DNA of 64,000 nt from Methanomassiliicoccales archaeon RumEn M2 (GTDB lineage Archaea > Thermoplasmatota > Thermoplasmata > Methanomassiliicoccales > Methanomethylophilaceae), in contig LJKL01000014.1 of assembly GCA_001421175.1 (NCBI GenBank), positions 19,051-83,050 of the forward strand, given 5' to 3'. This document shows positions 47,318 to 57,392 of the stretch, in pieces. The first letter of the stretch is position 1. Every line of letters begins with the position of its first letter. The notes beneath the pieces were generated by a model. That model made no database searches and was not told the DNA's origin. It saw only the letters and a list, made by a program, of their open reading frames with translations. The position numbers and the translations under genes are program-made.

Positions 47318-49192
47318 TTAGATTAGACCTGACCTCGCTTTCAGATGTTTTTCGAGTTCCGGGTTGCGACAGAAGATGTAGCAGCCTTTAGTGCCGCGTG
47401 AAAGCAAGATGCGATAGATATTTTTGATATATCGAGTCAGAGTTTCCCCGTCTTTGACTCCCTTCTTCCCTTCTGCATCGTAATAATCTTCTTTGCTAGC
47501 ATATATTTCGCTTGTTTCGGGATTGAATCTGAGATCATTGCCCAAGATAACGCCTACATAATCGAATTCCAGGCCCTGAACTGTATGTACGCATCCGATC
47601 TGATCTTCCATGGAATCGTCAATAGGCCACTCCTGGCTTCTGGAACGGCTGTTCCAGGGTCTGAAGAAATTGTGTTCCTCTATGACTATGTCATCTACGT
47701 TAGCATCCGGATTGCCCTTATTGGTCCACTTCCAGGCATATCCAGCAAGTACCCTGGCCTTGTAGCCTTCTAATCGCCTTTTCTCTATCATCTCGGACAT
47801 TGCGTTCGGATCATTGAAAATACGGAAGTCGAAGTCCTCTTTATCCCAGCCTTCAAAGTTACCCGTATCCCTTATCTGAAGGGCACTTTCCATCCAGTTG
47901 ATGAAACCTTCTGCCCCGCCGCATCTGAATTGAGCGTCAAGTCTTACATAGACGATCCTTGACCCGAGTTCCTTCGCAACAGAGATTATCTTTTCCACTG
48001 AACCCTCATCCGTCGAGCGGATCATCTGGTCATCATCGACAAAGAACACATTGGTACGGGAGGCTGCTATAACGTCCCTGACCTGGCTTTCTCCCCTGTA
48101 CATATATGCCCCTTTTCTCTTCAGTCTGTGGGCTTCGTCCACTATTATCGAGTCAAAGGTCTCCGCCTCTGCGTCCCAGAATCCTCCGGATCCACTTATT
48201 ACCGCTTTCAATCTGCCGCGGTCCGCACGTCTCTTACCCAAACCCCGCTCCACTGCACCCCTGAAAGCGGCATTCGGTGCAACGAATCTGACGTTCTTCC
48301 CATCTCTGAGAAGTGCAGACAGGGCATTGATGGCCACTACGGACTTACCGGTCCCGGGTCCGCCGTTGACTATCACAGTAGTCTTCTCCGATTGGCTTGC
48401 GGCATGGACTATCTTGGCATGAGCGACCTTCTGACCATCCAAGAGCTTGAATGCGTCATTTCCGTCCATTATCTCAGAAACGTAGTCTATTAACTTTCGG
48501 GTCGGTTTTATACGCCCTTTAGAAACTTCATAGAGGATGTCCATTCCGTTCCCTTGACCGACATACTTTCTAAGGAAATCCTGAAGCTTGGTCACGTCGT
48601 CACGCAGGAAGAGAGGAGTATCTTCTATCAATCTGCTAAATCTGTCTGATTTCAAAGGATCCGGGTCGATCTCTTTGTAGTTATGAAGGTAAGCGCATGA
48701 GTGCAATCGGATATTCTCTGATGTTGCGGCTTCATTCATGTCCAGAAGATACGATTTATAAGACCAGGCCTGGTAGCAGGGATGGACCACATCTCTCATA
48801 CCGCCTCCGGTGTATGTTCTGACCTTGTCTTTGGGTCCAACGTGCCCAATGAAGATCTCTCCAACTTCAGTTCTCTCTACTTCGGACCATTGTTTTAATT
48901 CGATTATAAGGAAGTTCTTGTTGCCTGCGGCATCCTTGCCTGTGATGATGAAATCAATCCTTTTGGAAGTGGAGGGCAAATTATATTCTATGAGTATCCC
49001 GCAATCACCGGGAAGACCTGCGATTCTTATCGGGCTTTCCATCGCCCTTAGAGAATTATTCCAGGATGCAATCTCGCTGTTCGACGGCGATCTCCCCATA
49101 ACTTCTTTTATTGACCCTTTCAGCTTATCGGTTATTTTGTTGTTGTCCACGTCGTCGCGGAAACCTGTCACATCGTTGGAATAGATTATCAT
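47318..49192 (-). CDS. DUF2075 helicase with N-terminal nuclease-like domain
   Basis: 624 residues. The N-terminal part has KRIDFIITGKDAAGNKNFLI then IELKQW, a PD-(D/E)XK core (Asp, Glu-x-Lys). The C-terminal part is a superfamily 1 helicase of the DUF2075/Schlafen-associated type: VNGGPGTGKSVVAI, IIVDEAHRLK, FVDDDQMI, LDAQFRCGG, VHTVQGLEFDYVGV and LLSRGTKGCYIF. It is common in accessory genome regions and may restrict foreign DNA. The start is at ATG 49192. AT-richer than dapB next to it. Confidence 0.8.
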   Translation of the reverse strand: MIIYSNDVTGFRDDVDNNKITDKLKGSIKEVMGRSPSNSEIASWNNSLRAMESPIRIAGLPGDCGILIEYNLPSTSKRIDFIITGKDAAGNKNFLIIELKQWSEVERTEVGEIFIGHVGPKDKVRTYTGGGMRDVVHPCYQAWSYKSYLLDMNEAATSENIRLHSCAYLHNYKEIDPDPLKSDRFSRLIEDTPLFLRDDVTKLQDFLRKYVGQGNGMDILYEVSKGRIKPTRKLIDYVSEIMDGNDAFKLLDGQKVAHAKIVHAASQSEKTTVIVNGGPGTGKSVVAINALSALLRDGKNVRFVAPNAAFRGAVERGLGKRRADRGRLKAVISGSGGFWDAEAETFDSIIVDEAHRLKRKGAYMYRGESQVRDVIAASRTNVFFVDDDQMIRSTDEGSVEKIISVAKELGSRIVYVRLDAQFRCGGAEGFINWMESALQIRDTGNFEGWDKEDFDFRIFNDPNAMSEMIEKRRLEGYKARVLAGYAWKWTNKGNPDANVDDIVIEEHNFFRPWNSRSRSQEWPIDDSMEDQIGCVHTVQGLEFDYVGVILGNDLRFNPETSEIYASKEDYYDAEGKKGVKDGETLTRYIKNIYRILLSRGTKGCYIFCRNPELEKHLKARSGLI

Positions 49193-49473
49193 GGGGACTT
49201 CGACCTTGCAGGATTGTCACATTGAATGGGCTCCGGCCATTTAACCTGCTCTCTTTGAACCGCGTCTTTTTCATTTGATACAACAAGGTACGCAATTTGT
49301 TTTTAGAATGCATTATAGTGCCGTTTCAATCTCTTTCACACCACTCGTTAAATATCCATTTTCAGATTGTGTTCCGATCTGACATGAACGGAGAACGTAT
49401 CGCCAAACTGTCCAGCACACTCATTTCGTTTATTTGCCACGAATGTAAGATAATGTCTGGGGGGCGCGTATTG

Positions 49474-50274
49474 ATGAGCGATGTCAGAGTGGCGCTGGTG
49501 GGTGCCTGCGGCAAGATGGGCAGTCTGATCATACGCCGTCTTCTGGCTACGGACGGCGTTGCGCTATCGGCGGCGTTCGATCTGGTGAACATAGGCAAGG
49601 ACGTCGGTGAGGTCATCGGCGCAGGGAAGCTGAACGTTCTTGTATCAGATTCAAAGGACCTGTCATCTGTTCTGAAGGAAACGAGGACCGATGTCCTCAT
49701 CGATTTCACCATCGCTCCGGCGACAGCCGTGAACGCGCCAGTCGCAGCAGCCGCAGGTGTCAACCTCATAATAGGCACTACTGGACTCACGGCAGAGCAG
49801 AGAACGAACATCACCGAGGCGGTCATAAAGAACAACGTTTCGGCGGTAATATCATCCAATTATTCCATAGGTGTAGGGGTCTTCTTCAAGCTCATCAGAG
49901 ATGCCGCCCGGTATCTGGGTAATGATTACGATGTGGAGATAATCGAAGCGCATCATAACCAGAAGAAGGATGCGCCCAGCGGCACTGCGATGACCGCGGC
50001 CGAGATAATCAGCAAGGAGATGGGCGGGAAGGACTTCGTCTTCGGACGCGAAGGTCTCTGCCCGCGCGGTAAAGAAATAGGAATACACGCGGTCAGAGGC
50101 GGCGATATCGTCGGCGACCACACAGTGATGTTCATAGGCAACTCCGAGCGCATCGAGCTGCGTCATCAAGCCCATTCAAGAGAGATCTTCGTGGGTGGGG
50201 CGGTCATGGCCGCTAAATGGGTTGTCTCTCAGAAGAAGGGCGTCGTGTACGAGATGTCTGATGTATTGAACTGA
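49474..50274 (+). CDS. dapB: 4-hydroxy-tetrahydrodipicolinate reductase
   Basis: 266 residues from MSDVRVALVGACGKMGSLI, with the Rossmann GxxGxxG at 10-16. The family signature EAHHNQKKDAPSGTA (residues about 158-172) contains catalytic His160/His161 and Lys164/165. IIGTTGLT and SSNYSIGVGVF are also family blocks. It reduces the DapA product to tetrahydrodipicolinate with NAD(P)H for lysine synthesis. A longer frame starts at 49297, but only the ATG at 49474 gives the standard N-terminus. No other lysine genes are adjacent. Confidence 0.95.
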   Translation: MSDVRVALVGACGKMGSLIIRRLLATDGVALSAAFDLVNIGKDVGEVIGAGKLNVLVSDSKDLSSVLKETRTDVLIDFTIAPATAVNAPVAAAAGVNLIIGTTGLTAEQRTNITEAVIKNNVSAVISSNYSIGVGVFFKLIRDAARYLGNDYDVEIIEAHHNQKKDAPSGTAMTAAEIISKEMGGKDFVFGREGLCPRGKEIGIHAVRGGDIVGDHTVMFIGNSERIELRHQAHSREIFVGGAVMAAKWVVSQKKGVVYEMSDVLN

Positions 50275-50289
50275 GAGTGCGTAAAGCAA

Positions 50290-51168
50290 TCATCTGTCCT
50301 TCAGTCCTCTCAGGAACCGATTGACGACAGCCCTGTATATCTCTGGCTGTTCGATGTGATGCATATGCGTTGCGTCAGGTATGACCGCCATGCATGCATT
50401 GCCGAAAGCTTCCTGAAAATCCTTCACTGTTTTAACATACGCTTCGTCCCTGTCACCGCACGTGAGGAGGACGGGAACATCTATCTCCCCAAGTCTCGGA
50501 TACAGGTCGAAGTTCTTCAGGTTGCCGGTGACCGTGAACTCGCTGGGGCACATTCTTATGTAAACGCCCATATTCATCTTTTCCATGGAATCGACCAGAT
50601 AATCGGGCCACGGATCCAGGTTGCAGACGAATCTCCTGTAGTATTCGGTCACTGCTTCGCCGTATTCATTGCCGTATTCTTGGTCTCTTTCCCCGTTCTC
50701 GATCGCGGCTATAGCAGAATCCGATAAGTCATTGATATTCATTCTTTGATCTCTTTCCCACATCGGAGAGCTGAGCAGAGGGCCGGACAGGATCAGTCCC
50801 CTGACCCCCTCCATACCTTTGTCCAGAAGGTAGGAGCATACCAGCCCGCATCCCCAGGAGAATCCGATCAATATCACATCGGATAGCCCCAGTTCATCCC
50901 TTACCACGGTCAGTTCCTCTGTGTATGTTTTCAAGGAATAGAGCTCGTCATTGGAAGCTCCGTCGGACCTTCCGCAGCCTAGTTGATCATAGAAGTACAC
51001 AGGCCGTTCGTCAGAGAGGTCGCTGACAGTCTGAGGCATGCTTAGGAATCCGGGGCCTCCGTGCACTATGAGCAGAGGTGTCCCCCTTTTCTCCTCTCCG
51101 TACACGCAGCTCCAGATCTTCCCGTTATCCGTGGGGATGAATCTTTCTTTCAAGCAGACACCGTTCAT
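50290..51168 (-). CDS. Alpha/beta hydrolase, proline iminopeptidase-like
   Basis: 292 residues. The oxyanion motif HGGPG is at 36-40, the nucleophile Ser104 in GFSWGCG, the acid in CGDRDEA and the catalytic His in ATHMHHIEQP. The lid (RDQRMNINDLSDSAIAAI) and overall length fit the prolyl aminopeptidase/tricorn-interacting factor F1 group, which trims N-terminal residues from peptides after the proteasome or tricorn. Substrate cannot be set from sequence alone. It converges on dapB. Confidence 0.8.
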   Translation of the reverse strand: MNGVCLKERFIPTDNGKIWSCVYGEEKRGTPLLIVHGGPGFLSMPQTVSDLSDERPVYFYDQLGCGRSDGASNDELYSLKTYTEELTVVRDELGLSDVILIGFSWGCGLVCSYLLDKGMEGVRGLILSGPLLSSPMWERDQRMNINDLSDSAIAAIENGERDQEYGNEYGEAVTEYYRRFVCNLDPWPDYLVDSMEKMNMGVYIRMCPSEFTVTGNLKNFDLYPRLGEIDVPVLLTCGDRDEAYVKTVKDFQEAFGNACMAVIPDATHMHHIEQPEIYRAVVNRFLRGLKDR

Positions 51169-51293
51169 AGACCATGTTTTTTCTATTTAGTTCAGAGCCC
51201 GACAGGTCCCGATGTTAACTGAGCTTGGCAATAGATTCTGAAGAAGATTAGAATTTGAGAGTATGAAATGTTAAAATTCGGATCTCGGTTCTT

Positions 51294-51911
51294 TCACTGT
51301 TTCTTTCCTTTGAGTTCAGATATCTCCAACAGCTGCTGATAAGATTCGATCCCGTCAACCTTCACTCGATTGGTGCAATACGTACTATAAAACAGCTTGG
51401 TGAAATTGATCTTCTCAAGATTCAAACAAAAAACCTTATTTGGTGCCATGACAGAGCCTCCGAGGCCTAACATGATGAAGATAGTGTCTCTTGTATCGTA
51501 GTATGTTCGTTTGTAGTTTTTCAGCTGTCTTTCCGTGCACCAGGTTATGTTACCCAAATCCTCCGTCCTGGCTCTGTATTTGCATTCCACCCAGAAGCTT
51601 ATTCCCGAAGATCTTTCTCTGAATCTCAAATCGGGGAACTTCATCGATTTGACATATTTTCCATTTGTATCGTCATTTGTTGGGGTACGGTGTATAAGTT
51701 CGAATTTCTCCGGATCGAACATCGAGACCACATAGCTCTCGAAATCATTTCCGAGACGATAGAGGAAGCGCCTTTCCTTCTCCTCTTCTATTTTTTGTAC
51801 GCGGAGACGTTCTTCTCTCTCACGCCGGAGTCGGCGCTCGGTTTCTCTTCTCTCGCGGCGGGATCTCCACCAGGAGAAGACCTTCTCGATGAATGACATT
51901 TGAATCTGCAT
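51294..51911 (-). CDS. Restriction endonuclease-like protein with coiled-coil start
   Basis: 205 residues. The first 50 residues are a highly charged Arg/Glu coiled coil (SRRERRETERRLRREREER). Then comes a nuclease-like core: FPDLRFRERSSGISFWVECKY supplies Asp and Glu-x-Lys. A later aromatic segment is YSTYCTNRVKVDG. A second ATG at 51899 is possible. It resembles single-domain PD-(D/E)XK proteins of accessory islands. Role unknown. Confidence 0.6.
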   Translation of the reverse strand: MQIQMSFIEKVFSWWRSRRERRETERRLRREREERLRVQKIEEEKERRFLYRLGNDFESYVVSMFDPEKFELIHRTPTNDDTNGKYVKSMKFPDLRFRERSSGISFWVECKYRARTEDLGNITWCTERQLKNYKRTYYDTRDTIFIMLGLGGSVMAPNKVFCLNLEKINFTKLFYSTYCTNRVKVDGIESYQQLLEISELKGKKQ

Positions 51912-52087
51912 GTGATCCGGAAGAAATAATGTTAGTGCCAGCCATATTTACGAAATCATTATTGATGAACATTAAAACTGCAGCATTTCATCTTACAAGC
52001 AAGAATGTGCTAAACAATTCAATGGGCTTTTGGGCAGAATACCCGATTATTTAATATTGCAAAACAATACGATTCTCAGAGTCTTTA

Positions 52088-52709
52088 TGGTGAAAAGAGA
52101 TTTCAAGAAAGAGCGCAAGGACCTGTACTCTCCGAGGCCGGCATCTTTGAAGTTTCCGTCCCTTCCATGAAGTTCATCGCCGTGGACGGCATCGGACCGC
52201 TGACCGGAGAGAATATTCAGAAGATGATGGGGGTCATTTTCAATCTGGCATACGGGATCAAGCTGTGCAGGATGCACGGAGTCCAGCCTGAAGGATACTA
52301 CGAATACACCGTGATGCCGCCTGAGGGTCTGTACGGGACTCTTGATACTCCTTTCTGCATCGAGGACGAGAGTACTTGGGTCTGGAAGATGGCGATCCGC
52401 CAGCCCGAATTCGTGGATGAGGAGCTCTTCGAAGCCATCAAAGAGTCTGTGAAGAAAAAGAAGCCCGGAATGGACCTGGATAAGGCGTATCTTCTCGAAA
52501 CCGAAGAAGGACCCTCGGTACAGATGCTGCACATGGGAAGCTACAGCTCCGTCGGCGAATCTATCAGCAAGATGATGGATTACATCGAAGAGAAAGAGTA
52601 CGCCGTGAACGGCCCATATCATGAGATATACCTCTCCGATCCAAACCGAGTGGAAGAGAGCAAGCTGAAGACGATCATCAGATTCCCGGTCGTTCCGAGA
52701 TTCCTGTAA
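52088..52709 (+). CDS. GyrI-like small-molecule-binding protein, frameshifted
   Basis: The start MVKRDFKKERKDLYSP is typical of this family. Frame is lost at about 52134; one extra G gives EAGIFEVSVPSMKFIAVDGIG and joins the long open frame (NIQKMMGVIFNLAYGIK, GLYGTLDTPFCIEDE, QMLHMGSYSSVGESI, HEIYLSDPNRV). Length is about 207 residues. Proteins of this group share the GyrI/SOUL-like barrel that binds small hydrophobic ligands. No neighbour points to a ligand. Confidence 0.75.
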
Positions 52710-52904
52710 CCCTGTCCAATTTTTTGATAGAACCTATCAATTATTCAAATAGACGTTCCCTGGGCAAGGGACAATGCGGGGTCGGTGCAATATCAAAATG
52801 AAAGGGGACTGCGACTGCATGCCCAACCTTTACGTTTCGATCGCTCTCCCGGAGGGGTTAAATTGTTTGAAAAAAGGATATTTGGGATTGATTAACCGAT
52901 GCCA

Positions 52905-53242
52905 TCAATTCTTTATTTCCGAAAGTAGCCTCCCTATGTTGTTCAAACGCACATCGTTTCGGCTCATAAGCAATGGAACAACTTCGGAAATCTTCATATT
53001 GTGATATTTGCCCCTGTTTTTTGATTTTCTTGATGTATCAATGCCCATCATATTGAGAACGCCTTTGGAAAAAATCCTAATAATTCGTTGGTATTGAGGT
53101 ATTCTCTTTCAATTTCACGAAGATCAGATCCCAAGAATAAGTACCCATAAAGGGCGTTCGAAAGAAACGTTTTGTATTTGTCTGAATAAAAATCATTTTG
53201 ATCTTTTTCGGATACCGAAGCCAACAGGGTGATTTCAGCCAT
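52905..53242 (-). CDS. Small unrecognised protein, frameshifted
   Basis: The ATG at 53242 gives MAEITLLASVSEKDQNDFYS and then SLREIEREY-like helices. Frame is lost in the A-run 53068-53073 (T on the coding strand). One extra T continues GFFSKGVLNMMGIDTSRKSK and ends RLNNIGRLLSEIKN at 52905. The total is about 112 residues. No family recognised. It occupies most of the 655-base stretch between the GyrI-like gene and the Vsr fusion; in the rest (52710-52904) I see only a weak hairpin near 52757-52771. Confidence 0.4.
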
Positions 53243-53364
53243 ATCCAAGAATCTTCGAAAACAGGTAAAAACCTGCCGCTGTGCGTGCTGCTCTTTAATT
53301 CACCCAAAAATGATATAATTGTATTCCGGCAAAAGAATATATTGCGAAGACCATCCCGGAATCG

Positions 53365-54793
53365 ATGGAGAAAACTGAAGAACAAATCAGTTTCAACATG
53401 AGCCAGATAAAGTGTAAGAACACCCTGATTGAGCGCATGCTTTGTGAGGAGTTGAAGAAACGCAAGCTCCGTTTTAGAACCAACGATAAAACCGTTTTCG
53501 GGAAGCCTGACGTGGTTTTCAAGGGTAAGAGGGTTGCCGTGTTTTGTGACAGTGTTTTTGGCATGGTCTCAATTGGGAAAACGATAAAAAGAAATTGAAA
53601 AAGAACGATGATTTTGGACATCCAAAATAGAAAGAAACATTCAGCGTGACAAGATCGTCAACGCCACTTTGACCGAAACGGGCTGGAAAGTTATCCGATT
53701 CAATGAAAAAAGAATTAAAGAATCCGTTTCCGAGTGTGCAGACGAGATAATATCGGCTCTTTCAGACGTCGATCCGCGATATAAATCTGTGGATTTGTTT
53801 GCAGGGATCGGCGGAATAAGGCTGGGATTCCAGCATGCTTTCAAAGAAAAAGTCACCGTTGAAATGGTTTCAGAAACAGACAAAAACGCCCAAACGACTT
53901 ACAAACAGAATTTCTCATATCCGGAAACGATAAAGGAAGATATAAGGGAAATCAAACTGAATTCCGTTCCCAAATTTGATATCTGCATGGCCGGTTTTCC
54001 ATGCCAGGCATTCAGCAGCGCAGGTAAAAAAGAAGGATTCGAAGATAAAACCAGAGGTACTCTCTTCTACGAATTATTGCGTTTGTCCAAGTCAAAAAAA
54101 CCGATGGTCATCTTCTGCGAAAACGTCAAGGGCCTGTTATCCATTGACAAAGGCAACACTTTCAAGACGATCTTGGATTCTCTGACAGAAATTGGTTACG
54201 ATCCCAAATCAATGGTGCTTAACAGCAAGGATTTCAACATTCCTCAAAATCGAGAAAGAATCTACATCGTGGCCTTCAGAAAAGATGTGAGGTCTGATGA
54301 TTTTGAATTTCCCAAACCGCAAAGACTTGAGGTTACATTGAAAAGCCTTTTGGAAGAAGATCCAGTCGATGCTTCGTATTATCTCAGTGAACAATATCTT
54401 TCCACGCTGAAAAAACACAAATTGAATCAAAAGGCGGCCGGAAACGGATTTGGATATGTGGTGAGGGATGAAACTTACGTTGATACCTTGGCGGGCGCAT
54501 TGATGTGCGGCGGAATGGGGCGCGAAAGAAACCTGCTTTACGATCCCAGGACTAAACTGCCTGAAATCAACCCTCGTACCGGGAGAGAATTTAACAAAGA
54601 ACACATCAGAATGATGACGCCGAAGGAATGGAAGAGATTACAGGGATTTCCGGATGATTTCGAGTTGCCGGTCGCCAAAACATATCAATATCATCAACTA
54701 GGTAACAGCGTTACTGTGCCAGTCATCCAGGCAATCGCTGAACAAATCAAATTCGTTTTGGACAGACATCTTGCCAATGGCGGTCAACGGTAA
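53365..54793 (+). CDS. Vsr-type endonuclease fused to C5-cytosine methyltransferase, two frameshifts
   Basis: Two T-run deletions (53555-53559 and 53612-53615) hide a fusion of about 476 residues. The N-terminal 115 residues are Vsr-like: NTLIERMLCEELKKRKLRF, FGKPDVVFKGKRVAVF, SVFWHGLNW, TSKIERNIQRDK and GWKVIRFNE. There is no stop between that and the methyltransferase motifs: I DLFAGIGGIRLGF, IV GFPCQAFS, VI ENVKGL, VIII QNRERIYIVAF, and X QLGNSVTVPVIQA. The methyltransferase would mark a target cytosine. Vsr nicks T:G mismatches left by deamination of 5-methylcytosine. It sits in a MutL/Z1 restriction-type locus and overlaps the DUF4420 gene by 10 bases. Confidence 0.85.
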
Positions 54794-55710
54794 TCAATCG
54801 CAACTGATTTCAAATTGATTAACGAAACAACATAGGTTATCGATTCGATTCCTTTGGGGAGCACACCACCTTTGAATGAGTTCGGCACGATTCTGGGAAA
54901 ATCGTCATCGATGAGATAATCATCCATGCTCAACAAACGATACCTCAAAATTCTTCCGGAGGATCCTTTGGAATATCCGAGAGCGTCTAACCCATTCTCG
55001 ATCAGATTCATGTCCGCCCCGTGGTTCTTTAACCTCTCCAGCATATCGTTGATGCACAATCCAGAGTTAGATTGCTCAAAACAACAATGATACAAATGCA
55101 GTTCTCTGTCCAAATTATTCAATTGGTGGGTACTGGAGACGGATATGCTTTTGCTCCCCCTTATCGTCGTGGATTTGACTTCACAATCGAAACGTTTTCC
55201 GCGGATATCCACCGTCCCGGATTCAGCCCCCTCCCATACGGGATTTTCTCCAAGGGACAGCAGGTGATCGTAGGATATTAGTTCGCCCAAGACCGCGTGC
55301 GGCTTCTTATCCCTGTCTACATTTCCAATGAGTTTTTTCCAATCCGCCCACCAAGAAAAGGGGTTATCCAATATGTCGATTCTTTTGCGACAGCCATCAC
55401 CAGGATCAATGAAGTCATCACACATGGTGGCAAATTTTTCACTGAAGTTTTCACCGGTCAGTCTGCAAGAGAGAATCAGGTACCTTTCGTCTTCAGATTC
55501 ACCGAAGGAAAGGTGCTTTGTGTATAATCTGACGTTGGAGAAATGCTCATCGATCTCCGTCTGCGGATCATCTAATGCCAGCATGACGCCGTAACTCTCG
55601 CTGTCCCGATAGAGTTGTGCTTCCGCCCCGACAGGTAGGCCGCCGATGAAACAGCAACCGCTCTTGTTGCTGTTTATGAACCATTTATAAATTTCGTCTT
55701 TGTGATTCAC
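54784..55710 (-). CDS. PD-(D/E)XK protein (DUF4420-like), likely restriction nuclease
   Basis: 308 residues. The core is ESGTVDIRGKRFDCEVKSTT (about residue 165), with the catalytic Asp and Glu-x-Lys of a PD-(D/E)XK fold. SISVSSTHQLNNLDRELHLYHC follows, as in DUF4420 proteins. This family occurs with Z1 helicases, MutL-like GHKL ATPases and cytosine methyltransferases in restriction loci. Here all of these lie within 9 kb, so it is probably the cutting subunit. It is last in the minus-strand operon. Confidence 0.75.
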   Translation of the reverse strand: MNHKDEIYKWFINSNKSGCCFIGGLPVGAEAQLYRDSESYGVMLALDDPQTEIDEHFSNVRLYTKHLSFGESEDERYLILSCRLTGENFSEKFATMCDDFIDPGDGCRKRIDILDNPFSWWADWKKLIGNVDRDKKPHAVLGELISYDHLLSLGENPVWEGAESGTVDIRGKRFDCEVKSTTIRGSKSISVSSTHQLNNLDRELHLYHCCFEQSNSGLCINDMLERLKNHGADMNLIENGLDALGYSKGSSGRILRYRLLSMDDYLIDDDFPRIVPNSFKGGVLPKGIESITYVVSLINLKSVAIDYR

Positions 55711-55713
55711 GCT

Positions 55714-56442
55714 CTATCCCTCAAAATATTCGAATAAATCGTTTACATAATCTTCTATGCCTGACGAGAACAGAAGGGGCTCCACCGTGGCACAACGCAC
55801 AACGTTCAGCTTCAGTACTTTCCGTAATATCTGTTTATCTTTGCGACCCGATTCATGATACCTACGCATTATTTCCCTGTAGAGGTCGACCCTATATCCA
55901 GATCCGGAGCGTTCGACCAATTGTGAAATGTCATCCGAACCGTTGCCCATGAGGATACGTTTTGTTTCCACCAACGAATCGCCCTGCAGTGAAAGATGAA
56001 TGTACCACCACATCGTCTTGAGCCACATGCGTCTCGAATCTTTCCAAAACCGATCGTCGTTTATTCTGTCTGAACCGTTGTCCTCGGACCACCTGTCGAA
56101 AAGAAGGTCTGGAACGACCTTCATCTGGATGAAACGCCAGATGTCGTCATCAGAAGCGGTGCTGGCGTTCATGTCAAAATCATCGTTAAGAAATGCATAC
56201 ATCTTCAGCCCGAGAAAAAGATCGGCCAAATACTTCTTGGAATTCCCCTCTTGCGCTTCTTCGGATGATGTGCGGTAAATTTTCCAAAGACCGTCCCTCA
56301 TTTTTCTGTAATCGATCGTCAAAGTAGCGGGCAATTCATTATTCCATGATTCTAGAGTGTGCAGAAACTCGTCGCTGTTTATCGAATTCCACTCATTCGC
56401 AATCACAGATGAATCCGAGCGCGTCAGCGTTTTCCATTTCAT
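55714..56442 (-). CDS. Unrecognised protein of the MutL/Z1 locus (242 aa)
   Basis: 242 residues, soluble and mostly helical, with a Trp-rich middle (MWLKTMWWYIHLSL). The start overlaps the previous stop by 4 bases (ATGA), and it sits between the nuclease and the 317-residue protein. A counterpart at this position is expected in such loci, probably a structural or DNA-contacting subunit, but I see no motif. Confidence 0.6.
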   Translation of the reverse strand: MKWKTLTRSDSSVIANEWNSINSDEFLHTLESWNNELPATLTIDYRKMRDGLWKIYRTSSEEAQEGNSKKYLADLFLGLKMYAFLNDDFDMNASTASDDDIWRFIQMKVVPDLLFDRWSEDNGSDRINDDRFWKDSRRMWLKTMWWYIHLSLQGDSLVETKRILMGNGSDDISQLVERSGSGYRVDLYREIMRRYHESGRKDKQILRKVLKLNVVRCATVEPLLFSSGIEDYVNDLFEYFEG

Positions 56443-57392
56443 TGCGGCACCACCCTGGAATAGACATAAGATCTAATGGACTTGGCCATGAGATTGGGGG
56501 AGGAGAAATCCCATTCCAATGTTGTGCGCATATATTGCACCATGTGTGCAATGGTACCGTTCGCAAACGTGACATCAGACATTATCCTATTCCATTGGGT
56601 CGTAGATTCCTTGATTTTTTCGATTATCGTCTGAATGGCAGAGGACATGATTTCGGCAAGATATCCTGGGTTGAAATCGGAACTGTTCTCTTTCAAAGAT
56701 ATCTGCGGATATATTTTGCTGGACTTATTGATGACAATGGCAACGAACTCCGATGTGAAGGGATCTTCTTCAATGTTGGTCCACTCACAGATTGCCCACC
56801 AAGGCGACGGTTCTTCAGATTGTACCTCATAAACCGGAAATAATGTATCATTATCGAACAGAATTATATTTACTCTGTCCAATTCCCCAAGGATGGTGCC
56901 GGATTGTTTTGGAAAACCAGAATTCTTACCCCGGTTTTCGACAAGATAAAGGACTGTTTTCAATATGGCATTTCCGCGATATTTCCCAGCAGACAGATTC
57001 ACTTTGCCCACGTATTCAATCGAGGTTTCATCGGCACCGAATGAACAAATATTGAATGTTTCCAGACGGTCGGAAACCGAAGATGTGCAGATGACGGCAA
57101 GTCCCAGAATGGAATCGGCGTCCGCGATTCCGTCGTTTCCGAAGAGCATGGATGGGGATTCGATCTTTATCTTACGGGTAAGCATGAGTCCGTCGACAGA
57201 AATGTCCCACGAAAAATTCTTATCTTTGATTTTGACGGAAGCAGCATCATCTGGATCTTCATCCACATCCAGTTTGAATTCGGATTCTCCTTTGATATAA
57301 GAAGCGGCATATTGCCCCGCAGAATAGCGGATTTTATCCAAAAGATTCGTGTCTTCTAGCGTTTTGAAGAAGGAAATTTGTTTGGATGCCAT
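56439..57392 (-). CDS. Unrecognised protein of the MutL/Z1 locus (317 aa)
   Basis: 317 residues. ILFDNDTLFPVYEVQSEEP and SEFVAIVINKSSKIYPQ suggest a mixed alpha/beta domain, but no catalytic motif is clear. The start overlaps the stop of the GHKL ATPase gene by one base (TAATG) and its own stop overlaps the next start (ATGA). Tight coupling implies a stoichiometric partner of the ATPase. Family not recognised. Confidence 0.6.
   Translation of the reverse strand: MASKQISFFKTLEDTNLLDKIRYSAGQYAASYIKGESEFKLDVDEDPDDAASVKIKDKNFSWDISVDGLMLTRKIKIESPSMLFGNDGIADADSILGLAVICTSSVSDRLETFNICSFGADETSIEYVGKVNLSAGKYRGNAILKTVLYLVENRGKNSGFPKQSGTILGELDRVNIILFDNDTLFPVYEVQSEEPSPWWAICEWTNIEEDPFTSEFVAIVINKSSKIYPQISLKENSSDFNPGYLAEIMSSAIQTIIEKIKESTTQWNRIMSDVTFANGTIAHMVQYMRTTLEWDFSSPNLMAKSIRSYVYSRVVPQ

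Noticed and set aside
53077..53385. 102-residue minus-strand frame before the Vsr fusion
   Set aside because: The alternative frame (MAEITLLASV...) has a better protein composition and continues through a T-run repair; this one is a shadow.
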